NCBI GenBank assembly: GCA_023230525.1
Contig: JALNXE010000047.1
Coordinates: forward strand, 1 to 31,644
Origin: Desulfobulbaceae bacterium
GTDB lineage: Bacteria > Desulfobacterota > Desulfobulbia > Desulfobulbales > SURF-16
Reading direction: 5' to 3'
Length of the DNA stretch: 31,644 bases
In this document: positions 22,859 through 30,938 of the stretch, piece after piece
How the letters are laid out: the number at the start of each line of letters is the position of its first letter
Position numbering within the stretch: position 1 is the stretch's first letter
The notes under the pieces: model-generated
What the model saw: only the letters and a program-made list of their open reading frames with translations
Told to the model about the DNA's origin: nothing
Database searches by the model: none
Made by a program: the position numbers and the translations under genes

Positions 22859-24168
22859 AACGGTCACTGCAATGGCGGCTTACTTTAATGCTGGACGGTG
22901 CCATCCTGCTTTCTGGACTGATCGCGGCCTTGGTGTCGTTTATCCTGGCCTATGGCGAAGCCAGGGAATTCCAGGATGACATGCTGCGGCAGATCGCTCT
23001 GCTGACGACACGGAGCACCACGGCATCCGCCAATAACGAGTGGCCTCGGCAAAATCAGGCCGAGATCGCCCTGGACGAGCCTGAGTCACGAATCAGCGTC
23101 ATTTATGTACTGCCGGATGCCCCTCGCCCCGGCTGGCTTGCCGGAAATATATCATCTGGCCTTCACACCCTTGATATGGCTGGCGAGCGCCTGCGGGTTT
23201 TCCTGCAGGAAGACCCGGCGGGTAAAATAACAGTGGTGACCCAGCCAACCGAAACCCGTGACGAAATTGCCATAAACAGCGCACTGCGCACGTTTACCCC
23301 CTTGTTGTTCCTGCTGCCGGTCATGGCGTGGCTGATCATGCGCATCGTGCGCAACGAACTAAGGCCGGTCAGAAATCTCGCCGATCACTTGGATGCCCAG
23401 CCGGCGGATCAGCCTCGTCCACTTCCCGATAAGGACGTTCCGGACGAAATCAGGCCCTTTGTGCAGGCTATTAACCGGCTGCTGGCCCGGGTCATCGATC
23501 TCATGGGGCAGCAACGCCGCTTCGTTGCCGATGCCGCGCACGAACTCCGAAGTCCGCTCACCGCATTATCGATACAAGCGCAAAACCTGAGGCAGGCCGG
23601 ATCAATCGAGAGCATGAACGAACGGATCATCCCTCTCCAGGCTGGAATAGAGCGGGCGATAAAGCTTACGGAACAGCTCCTGAACCTTGCCAGAATCCAG
23701 GCGGGAACGGCGGAAACCACCACCGTCGATGTCTCGGCACTGTCTCGCGAATTGATCGCGGAATATCTTCCCAGGGCGGAGGCCAAAGGAATCGACCTGG
23801 GACTCGAAGGGGAGGGGCCGCTCCTGCTCCCGGCCGCGCCGGAAAATCTTCGTTTGATACTCAAGAACGCCCTGGAGAACGCCTTGAAATATACCCCCGC
23901 GGGCGGCGAGGTTACCCTCAGGCTGTATGCGGCTGAGGATGGTGCTGTTTGCGAGATAATCGATAATGGCCCCGGTATTCCCGTCTCCGAGAGGGAACGT
24001 GTGTTTGATCCGTTCTACCGGCTGCCTGGGGCAAGCGGCGAGGGCAGCGGACTCGGGCTCGCAATTGCAAGGGAAGCCGCCGCCTGTCTGGGCGGAAGCG
24101 TGAGCCTGGGCAATCGGCCTGAAGGCCCGGGACTGATATTCCGCTATAGCCAGAAACGCAAAACATGA
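22855..24168 (+). CDS. Sensor histidine kinase (QseC/PmrB-like)
   Basis: A 437-residue membrane kinase. Membrane helices at 12-33 and 147-166 bound a periplasmic sensor of about 113 residues. A short HAMP-like linker lies near 167-215. The H-box 'FVADAAHELRSPL' has His229. The ATPase domain shows the N-box 'LKNALENALKYTP', G1 'DNGPGIP', the F-box 'FDPFYRL' and G2 'GSGLGLAIAREAA'. It phosphorylates the regulator encoded immediately upstream (4-base overlap). The signal is unknown; the sensor domain lacks the acidic cluster expected for metal-sensing PmrB. A stem-loop (24381-24409) downstream may end the mRNA. Confidence 0.92.
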   Translation: MKRSLQWRLTLMLDGAILLSGLIAALVSFILAYGEAREFQDDMLRQIALLTTRSTTASANNEWPRQNQAEIALDEPESRISVIYVLPDAPRPGWLAGNISSGLHTLDMAGERLRVFLQEDPAGKITVVTQPTETRDEIAINSALRTFTPLLFLLPVMAWLIMRIVRNELRPVRNLADHLDAQPADQPRPLPDKDVPDEIRPFVQAINRLLARVIDLMGQQRRFVADAAHELRSPLTALSIQAQNLRQAGSIESMNERIIPLQAGIERAIKLTEQLLNLARIQAGTAETTTVDVSALSRELIAEYLPRAEAKGIDLGLEGEGPLLLPAAPENLRLILKNALENALKYTPAGGEVTLRLYAAEDGAVCEIIDNGPGIPVSERERVFDPFYRLPGASGEGSGLGLAIAREAAACLGGSVSLGNRPEGPGLIFRYSQKRKT

Positions 24169-24780
24169 TCTCCACCCCGGCCAACAAGGAGGCAGCCACC
24201 CTTTTTGTCGGCATCATTACCAATACCGGCTGGCTGGACATCTTCTCGATCAGCGACAGCACGGTGCTCATGTATCCGCTTAATCTGCGCAAAGCAGAGT
24301 CCCAGGAACCGAATGCCCGGCAGGGATACCGGTACATGGGCAAGTGATAATGCCTGCCCGGCAATTTCGCGTTCTTACCTCCATGCGCCGTCTGATCCAC
24401 GGCGCATGGTTGCACTTCTGCCGTAGAAAAATAATCCATCGTTTGCTTTCAATAAGTTGTCTCCCTGTAATCACTCATTAATCCCCTGATTATCGTTTTG
24501 TGGCCCGCGATTTGCTTTGTATAAATTTTAAAGCAAAGCCGGTCAGGAAGAAGCTGACGGCCATCCGCCGGACTCGGTGTATTTCTTTTGTTCTTGAGCG
24601 GCATGCGGCAAGGATTGGCTTTTAAAATTAGCGCGGCGGCTGCCATGAATTGATGAACGATTTTCTCTCCATTTGGTTTTGTTTTGTCCAGGGCTTTGCC
24701 AGGTTGTCTTGACGGGTTTTGTCAAGGGATCAGCAGGGCGGGCTGCAATGAAGAACCCGAACTGTGAAGGAGGAATCGAG
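24169..24780. other. Intergenic region with hairpins, no gene seen
   Basis: A 612-base gap. Inverted repeats are CCATGCGCCGT (24381-24391) / ACGGCGCATGG (24399-24409), TTTGCTTT (24511-24518) / AAAGCAAA (24530-24537), and CTTGAC (24708-24713) / GTCAAG (24721-24726). A 60-codon open frame at 24165-24347 begins with an ATGA overlap but has no SD and no recognisable pattern, so it is not called. Confidence 0.5.
24381..24409 (+). terminator. Stem-loop downstream of the two-component operon
   Basis: An 11-bp perfect stem CCATGCGCCGT/ACGGCGCATGG with a 7-base loop. The following sequence (TTGCACTTCTG) is only weakly T-rich, so termination is likely but not certain. Confidence 0.5.
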
Positions 24781-24984
24781 ATGTCAGTATGGAGATTTAC
24801 AATTCAGGAAAATACGGTGGAATACGGTGATCGTCAGAGAGCAAAACTCACCCGCAGGGGCTGCAATGAGCCTTACAAGGGGCGCTTCTGGTGCCCAAAG
24901 GCCATGTGGTTCAGAAAGGAGGTCTGTCCCTTTGTCAACCGCAAGGAATGTGAAAACTTCGTGATGATGTGCGGCAGCCTGTAA
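24781..24984 (+). CDS. Small Cys-rich protein of unknown function
   Basis: A 67-residue protein with an excellent GGAGG SD (GAAGGAGG at about 24767-24774) and no signal peptide. It has five cysteines, at 28, 38, 49, 57 and 64, in 'GCNEP', 'WCPKAMW', 'VCPFVN', 'ECENF' and 'MCGSL'. There are many Arg/Lys and Trp/Phe residues around them. This suggests a structural zinc or Fe-S site, or a small nucleic-acid or redox partner. I do not recognise the family. The strong ribosome site and dense non-random composition make it a real gene. It stands alone between two long intergenic regions. Confidence 0.7.
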   Translation: MSVWRFTIQENTVEYGDRQRAKLTRRGCNEPYKGRFWCPKAMWFRKEVCPFVNRKECENFVMMCGSL

Positions 24985-25651
24985 AAATGAGCGAGCCAGG
25001 GCTGAGCAAAATCGGCTTGGACCGGAATTCCCGGACGCCGTTTTCCGCTTGTAGAGAGTATTGCGCTGATCAAGCCACAGGAGATGTGCGGGAACAATTC
25101 CAGCATGTGGCTTGCTCGGTGGCGATACCTGGTGGTTTTGCCCGTCACGCCTGCCCTTTGTCTTGCGGGACGGGGGTGCATGCTGCGTTTGCAGCCTCCT
25201 GCCTGTAGGAAGCCCGCCCGGCTTTTCCGGGTTTCCGTCCTTTTTCCCTTTTCCCCTCTTCCCCCCTCTTTTTAATCCCCCAAGCGTATCCGGCGCTGCT
25301 TCTCCTGATTGGCAGGGTTACATTTTTGTCGTGGTTATTCTGCCATAGGAAGCGCCGCCTCGACAAAGTGCAATGACCCTGCAGGCCTGGTTTGACCATG
25401 TTTTTCAGCTGTAACAGGGCTGCGTGACAGGTGACAAAATTGTCGAGCAATTCCGATTTTGTTGCAATTTTGTCGTGCTGATTGATGCAGGATGAAACAG
25501 CAGGGCGTTGCAGTCTGCCATAGTTGCTGGTGGCTGCCAATGTGCCATCATTGGGCAATTTTTGCCCGGGAGCGAGGGCAGCAAAAAAGGCAGGCGGAAT
25601 AATCCGCCTGCCTCCTGGTTATGGATCTGCTGGGTAAAGCAGAATGTTTAC
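24985..25651. other. Intergenic region, inverted repeats only
   Basis: A 667-base gap. Contents: a weak stem CCCGG (25217-25221) / CCGGG (25227-25231) followed by T/C-rich sequence, an inverted repeat GACAAAATTG (25433-25442) / CAATTTTGTC (25465-25474), TTTTTGTCG and GACAAA motifs nearby, and the minus-strand terminator at 25583-25612. No convincing coding frame. Confidence 0.5.
25583..25612 (-). terminator. Rho-independent terminator of the multiheme cytochrome gene
   Basis: On the minus strand a perfect 10-bp stem GGCAGGCGGA/TCCGCCTGCC with a 4-base loop is followed by TTTTTT. It lies about 40 bases past the stop codon of the cytochrome gene. Confidence 0.85.
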
Positions 25652-28600
25652 TTACGGGATAGCTACCGTTAAATCAATATCTTGACTGAAGGTGAAGCTG
25701 GTCTTGATGTGATCAGCGTCAATGGCCTCGACGACGATATTATAGCTGCGGCCGCCGCGGCTGTAGGTATGCTTGATGCCGTTTGCCAGCTCGACCTGCG
25801 GGTTGGCGGAAACGGTCCGGGTGCGGTCGCCCCAGTAGATGTAGGCGCGAACCACGCCGGCATCAAGGATCGGTGCGGTCAGGGTAGCCACGTTGTTGTT
25901 GACTGCGGTGGCGAAATCCATGGCCGCTGCTTCCGGCTCGACGATCATGGCCGTAGCGGTTACGCTGTCAGCCCGCTTTTCACCGGTAACGGTGTCGGTG
26001 GCATAAACCGCCGCCTGGAAGCTGCCGGCTGCCGGATACCGGATAACCGCCGTATCGGTGCCGTTGCCACCCATGAAAACGCCGTTGCCGTCGCTGAAAT
26101 CGAACTCATAGTCGCAGCCGTTCGGGCAGAAGGAGCGGCTGGCGTTCAGCTCAACCACCCGGTCGGTGTCCGTGCTGGACAGGGCGCTGAGCTGGGGAAC
26201 CACCTGGGGCAGCACCCAATAGTTGCTGGTGGAGAAACCGTTGGCGCCATGGCAGGCGTTGGCTGAACAGGTGCCCGGATTGCCCAGCGGATCCGCGGTG
26301 TAGGTAAAGGCGAGGGGGCTGCCGGTGTCGGAGATGGAGGCAAAATCAATGTTGCCGGCACCGTCGTCATGGCAGGTGGTGCACTTGCCGAAACCCGCGG
26401 CCACGTGGCGGTTATGGGCGCCGGTGACGCGGGTGTTGAGATAGTCCACGTACTCGGCCCGGCTGGCCTTGGGTCCGTCCTGGGTGGTGATGATGGTGCC
26501 GTCATAGCCTGAGTTGGCCGGGGTGAAATCCGTCTCCCACAGGGCCTCGGAACGGTCGATGGGCCGCATGGAGGTGTTGGCGGCGTTTCTGACCGACAGG
26601 GCGATGGTGCGGGCATTGCCCTGGGCCGCCTTGGCGAACAGCGACGGATGGAAATCGGTCATCTGCCAGTCAGCGGGGAGGTTGCCGAATGCGCCGTCGG
26701 CATTGTAGTCATCCATGTTGACCTTGGTGAGGGGCACGGCATCGGTTGCCGCGAAATTGATGGTCAGGTCGCGGCCCTTCAGCTCGTAAGCGCCGTTGTA
26801 AAAGCCTTTGTCCGGCCCGTGGCAGTCGGTGCAGCCGCCCGCACCCCAGGCATATCTGGCCGGGTTGACGTTGTGGTTGACCTTGAACATGACCCCCATG
26901 AAGGTGAGTTTGAGCTTGTCCTGGGCGCCGGTGCCGTTGGGGTCGAGGTTGATGCCCACAGTGGGCAGGTAGGCCTTGAGCGCGGCGCGCTGGGTATTGA
27001 CTTCGGTTGCGTCGACAATGCCGTCCGCGGTGAGGGGGCCAAGATTCGCCAGGGCCATGGCGTCACGGATATGGGACGGGTTGACCGCATCCATGCCGCC
27101 GGTCTGGCCGTCCGCGTTGATATCCACAAAGCCCGCGGCGCCGCCGTTGACGAAATCCTCGTCCTTATCGCGCCAGAACATGGTGGTCAGGGCATTGGTG
27201 CGGATCAGCTTGTTGCCCTGCCAGGCCAGGGCCAGGTTGTTCTCCATGGTGCGTTCGACATAGAGGTTCTCGTGATCGGCGAGGCGGCCGTCCGCGTCAA
27301 CGCCGGTGGCGTCAACCATGGCGCCGCCGGTGCCCCACTCGTACAGGCTTTCCGCGCCCTCCGGGCCGTGGCCGAGTTTGCGGACATGGCAGCCGGAGCA
27401 GTCGATGATGTCGAGGTGGCTGGCGTTGGCAACCCCGTTGCGGCCGGTCTGCAGGATCAGCGAGGTCAGGCCGAGGGCCGCGTGCCGGGCTGCGGGGTCA
27501 ACCGCGCCGTAATTGTTGGCAGCCGGCGCGCCGCTGTGGCAGCCGGCGCAACCCTTGGCCGCTGTGTTGTCATTGTTGTTCCACAGGGAGCTGTAAGGCG
27601 CATTGCCTTTGGCCGGATCGTGGCCCAGGGCCGTGTTGGCCTGGCCGGTCCAGTTGGCCGGGGCCGGATGGCTTGAGGTGGACAGCATATCCGCCCCGTC
27701 GGTGCGCTCATGGCAGCCCAGGCAGCCGAGGGCGCCGTGCACGTCAGCCTCGTAGGGCACGTTCCAGCTGTCGCCGCGTTTCTTCCAATCCACGGCGTGC
27801 ATATCCGCGTGACAGGAGGCGCAGTTGTCGCTCACCGTGGGCTGGATGCGATCCCTGATCATGCTGGTCATCCTGATGGTCCAGCCCCTGGTGGATGAGT
27901 AATAGGGTTCGATGGAATCCGGAAAGTAATTGACGGTGGTGCCGCTGACCGCCTCGCCGATGCCCGCGCCGACTACCCTGGAGGCATCAAATTTTCCGCT
28001 GCGGATGGCGTCTTTCCGTGCCTCCCAGGAATAGCCCTCCAGGTGGCACATCAGGCAGTCCATCTCCAGCACGCCGGTCTGGCTGTAGTCCTGGGGCAGG
28101 ACCTCGCCGAGCTCGCCGTCATGGTCCTCGTCGAACTGGTCGATGAAGGAGTTCCAGGCATTGATGCCGGTCAGGTTGGCCGTGCGCAGTTCCTGCCGGG
28201 GGGTGGTGGCGAGATTGGTGCCGGGGGCAAGGGGCAGGTACTCCATGGCCCCGCCGCCGACATGGCATTCGCCGCAGTCGCGCATCTGGCCGGCCACGGA
28301 CAGATCCACCTGTTTCTTGAAGGCCGCTGCCGTGCCGAAATCAACCGGCGCGGCGAAGTTGACCGGGGCCTGGGTTCGGGGTCTGACGGTGGCGGCCGCC
28401 TTGACGTAGGTGGCGACGCCGTTGACGTCAAGTCTGTTGCCGGAAGAATCGACAAGGGTGTCGGTGCCGGCGGTGTAGACGCTGTCATTATCCACATCCT
28501 CGTAATACTGGCCTTTCAGGGCCGCGTTGAACCCGGTCAGGTCATTGGGGAAGAGTTTCGCCAACTGGCGAGAGGAGGGGGGTCACCATTTGCCGACGTG

Positions 28601-28981
28601 GCCGGGGGACTGCACCCAGGGTTTGCCCTGGGTGGCCTCGGCGTTCCAGTTGCCCATGGCCCAGGCGTTCCAGCCGAGAATCTGGTTGGCGCCGAGCTGG
28701 GCATGGTAGGAATGCCGCTCGATGGCTTGGTAATCGTGGCATTCGCCGCAGCTTCTATTGCTGCTGTAGGCAGGCAGCGGTCCGGCGGGAAGTTTATAGG
28801 TGTCATCGGCGTTGCCGGGGGTCCCGTCAAGGCCGGCATCGACAAACACCGGTCTGAGGAACTGGTTGTTCGCGTCCTTGATATAGATCGACGGGTGTGA
28901 CCAGGCCTGGCTGCCGCCCAGTACCACGGCCGCGGCGGTGATGGCGCTGAGCATGAGTCCGTTTTTATAACTTTTTTTCAT
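25652..28981 (-). CDS. Multiheme c-type cytochrome, probable selenoprotein (ExtKL-like)
   Basis: One frame of 1110 codons broken only by a TGA at 28583-28585 (residue 133). If it is read as selenocysteine the product has 1109 residues. A Sec signal peptide covers residues 1-28. Heme motifs run CGECH (78-82), CGECH (236-240), CLMCH, CASCH, CLGCH, CAGCH, CSGCH, CTDCH and CTTCH, plus one CX4CH (CSANACH), giving about ten hemes. The C-terminal 230 residues are PKD-like beta domains. From memory, the ExtKL family of extracellular electron transfer and selenite/tellurite clusters contains (seleno)proteins of this kind; the match is not verified. AAGGAG precedes the ATG. No ext partner genes lie nearby. 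Alternative: a nonsense mutation, giving a 132-residue stub and no mature cytochrome. Confidence 0.8.
28558..28571 (-). other. Candidate bacterial SECIS stem-loop
   Basis: On the coding strand, 11 bases after the TGA, UCGCCAGUUGGCGA folds into a 5-6 bp stem with a small loop (AGUU or GU). The 16 bases from UGA to the 4-base loop, and a G among the first two loop bases, fit the published rule for bacterial SECIS elements as I recall it. The stem is short and the flanks do not extend it. Confidence 0.4.
28583..28585 (-). other. In-frame UGA, predicted selenocysteine codon
   Basis: The coding strand reads GGC AAA TGG TGA CCC CCC TCC, i.e. Gly-Lys-Trp-[UGA]-Pro-Pro-Ser. The frame and the protein pattern continue without loss on both sides (heme motifs before and after), which argues for readthrough. 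Confidence 0.6.
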
Positions 28982-29260
28982 TTTCCACTCCTTAGCCGGG
29001 CTTAACCGGCTTCTTCATTGTTTCTTTTTGCCCAGCCGGGCAACCCGGTTTGGGGGAACCGTGAGTGATCTCAAGGTGAACGGCCGGCAAAAATTTCATG
29101 CCTGTAACACGCTTCATGAAAAGTTGGGGGACTTTGCCAGGGTGCTTGAGCAAGCTCTGTGCCCGGTAGGGGGGACAGTGGGTAATTATGCCCTAAAAAA
29201 AAGGGAGGAAAGAAATAGGATTTGCAGATCAACAGGTTAAAAAAGGATATTTTTTGCCGG
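28982..29260 (-). promoter_or_regulatory. Structured leader of the cytochrome gene
   Basis: Upstream of the cytochrome the minus-strand transcript could form several stems: AGCCGG/CCGGCT (28994-29011), CCGGG/CCCGG (29036-29048), a nested GGCAAA and TTTCATG pair (29086-29138), and GCTTG/CAAGC (29144-29155). c-di-GMP riboswitches occur before cytochrome genes in Geobacter, but the GEMM core is not seen here. This is inferred as a possible cis-regulatory RNA. Confidence 0.35.
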
Positions 29261-29343
29261 ATTTTCAAAAAGATACAACGTGGTACCCGTTGTGCTGCAA
29301 GGGAAGTGGGGGGTATGCCCCATTTTGATAGGGCATAATGCCC
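29187..29343. promoter_or_regulatory. TATGCCC/GGGCATA repeats upstream of the cytochrome gene
   Basis: TATGCCC occurs at 29187-29193 and 29314-29320, and GGGCATA at 29331-29337 inside the palindrome GGGCAT-A-ATGCCC (29331-29343). The last two form an inverted pair 10 bases apart. An imperfect palindrome around GGTACC (29274-29293) lies between. They are candidate regulator sites shared by the divergent cytochrome and ppiC genes. Confidence 0.4.
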
Positions 29344-29579
29344 AATCATATTTTTTTTAGGGTGTCCTGCCCAATTTCCCCGGCCTGACCAGGGGGAAAG
29401 AAAGAATGAGGGAAAGATTTTTTGAACCCTTTTCGCGGCAAAATGTCCTTACACTCAAGGTCGCGTTTCCCGGCATATTTTCTCTGCATTGAGGAACCGC
29501 TACGAAATAACCTTTGCTTTCTAGGCCATTTCAGAACGGCTCTTTCTACCGTTTTGACCATCAGGATGACGATATTATT

Positions 29580-29608
29580 TTGTTACAGCGGCTTATTTCA
29601 TATATTTT
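29580..29608 (+). promoter_or_regulatory. Candidate sigma-70 promoter for the ppiC leader
   Basis: TTGTTA (29580-29585), a 17-base spacer and TATTTT (29603-29608). Transcription would start near 29615. The motif match is moderate. Confidence 0.35.
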
Positions 29609-29645
29609 GAAAAAACTGGATGAAATAAAATCAGCTTGAGGATAG

Positions 29646-29710
29646 GTTAGATGGAAACTAACAATAAGTTGCCCGGTTTGTTTTAGCAAAACCTGACCGG
29701 CAACTTTTTT
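29646..29710 (+). terminator. Terminator-like hairpins in the ppiC leader
   Basis: A small stem GTTAG/CTAAC (29646-29662) precedes AAGTTGCC (29666-29673) / GGCAACTT (29699-29706), which encloses GGTTT/AAACC and is followed by TTTT. It looks like an intrinsic terminator, yet it lies 26 bases before the ppiC start and no plus-strand gene precedes it for several kilobases. An attenuator or the end of a short leader RNA is possible. Confidence 0.5.
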
Positions 29711-29735
29711 ATTCATTTTAAAGAGAGGACAATTC

Positions 29736-30749
29736 ATGAAAATTTCTCTAAATAATGCGTGCAGATTTGCATTGGTTTTTCTGTTGCTGTGCATCGCCTC
29801 AACGGCAATGGCGGCTGACGCGAAAAATGAAGACGGCGTTGTCGCCAAGGTCAATGGCCAGCCCATCTCAAGCCGGGATTTCGATTCAGCCATGGAGGTG
29901 GCCAAACAGCAGTTTGCCGGCGCCGGTCTCGGCTCCCCTGAAGGGGGCAAGGACCAGCAGCAGAAAATTGAGAATCTCACCCTGGACAGGCTTATTGATT
30001 TCGAGCTGCTGTATCAGGCCAGCCAGCAGGAAAAAATCACCGTTGACGACAATGCCATAAAAGAGAAAATGGCTGCCTTTAAGAAACAGTTCCCCTCTGA
30101 TACGGAATTCAAGGATTTCATGACCACGAATCACTTGACCGAAGATATCATGCAGACCCAGCTGCGCCGGAAAATAGCCATCGAGGGTTTGCAGAAGAAA
30201 CTGTATGACCGGTTCAACGCCGAGGCAAAGGTAACGGATGACGAGATGCGCAAGTTTTATGATGCCAACAAGGAGAGCATCAAACAGCCTGAAAAGGTGA
30301 GGGCAAGCCATATCCTGGTCGCCGTGGCAACTGATGCCGATGACGCCACCAAGAAAGCGGCCATGGAAAAAATCAAAGGCATTCAGAAGAAATTAAAGGA
30401 TGGCGGCGACTTCGCCCAGCTGGCCAAGGAGAGTTCCGATTGTCCGAGCAAAGCCAATGGCGGCGACCTGGATTTCTTTGTCAGACAGCAGATGGTTAAA
30501 CCCTTTGCCGACGTGGCCTTCACTAGCCCGGTAGGCCAGGTCAGCGATATCGTTACCACCGAGTTCGGTTATCATCTGATTAAGGTTACGGATAAGCAGC
30601 CGGAAAAGATGTTGACCTTTGATGAGGTAAAGGAGAAGATCAGCACCTATCTCAGCCAGCAGAAAATCGACAACCAGTTCGAAACCTATTTGAAAGGGTT
30701 GCGTGACCAGGCGGATATTAAGCGGATGCTGCCGGTGCAGAACTCCTAA
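29736..30749 (+). CDS. Periplasmic peptidyl-prolyl isomerase, parvulin (PpiC/PrsA/SurA-like)
   Basis: A 337-residue protein. A signal peptide covers residues 1-27 ('FALVFLLLCIASTAMAAD'). A SurA-N-like helical chaperone region ('VVAKVNGQPISSRDF', 'LDRLIDFELLYQAS', 'LRRKIAIEGLQKKL') runs to about 180. The parvulin domain spans about 185-290: 'KVRASHILVAV', 'GGDFAQLAKESSDCPS', 'GGDLDFFVRQQMVKPFADVAF', 'EFGYHLIKVTD'. A helical tail follows. It isomerises X-Pro bonds and aids folding of exported proteins. AGAGAGG precedes the ATG. It is divergent from the cytochrome gene, and could assist its folding, though this is only positional. Confidence 0.92.
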   Translation: MKISLNNACRFALVFLLLCIASTAMAADAKNEDGVVAKVNGQPISSRDFDSAMEVAKQQFAGAGLGSPEGGKDQQQKIENLTLDRLIDFELLYQASQQEKITVDDNAIKEKMAAFKKQFPSDTEFKDFMTTNHLTEDIMQTQLRRKIAIEGLQKKLYDRFNAEAKVTDDEMRKFYDANKESIKQPEKVRASHILVAVATDADDATKKAAMEKIKGIQKKLKDGGDFAQLAKESSDCPSKANGGDLDFFVRQQMVKPFADVAFTSPVGQVSDIVTTEFGYHLIKVTDKQPEKMLTFDEVKEKISTYLSQQKIDNQFETYLKGLRDQADIKRMLPVQNS

Positions 30750-30938
30750 GTTCGACTTTTATTAGCCAGGAAGTTTTTTCAGCCAGGGACCGGGGAGACG
30801 GGCGGATGTGAAACATCACGCCTTGTTGTAACCGGTTCCTTCATTTCGTATCTGCTCCGGTGCGGGCGGTCTCTCGCAGGCAAGTCAACATCTCCAGCCC
30901 GCCGCAGGATTCTCAAAAAAAACAGCAGCAGAGGTAGT

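Noticed and set aside
24165..24347. 60-codon open frame starting with ATGA after the histidine kinase
   Set aside because: No SD, no recognisable pattern, and it overlaps only by chance with the kinase stop; not called as a gene.
25145..25558. 137-codon minus-strand open frame before the cytochrome terminator
   Set aside because: Composition looks random and basic, with no SD and no family signature; it runs through the GACAAAATTG inverted repeat.
28982..29260. GEMM (c-di-GMP) riboswitch upstream of the cytochrome
   Set aside because: Some short matches (GGCAAAG) exist but the conserved core and helix order are absent.
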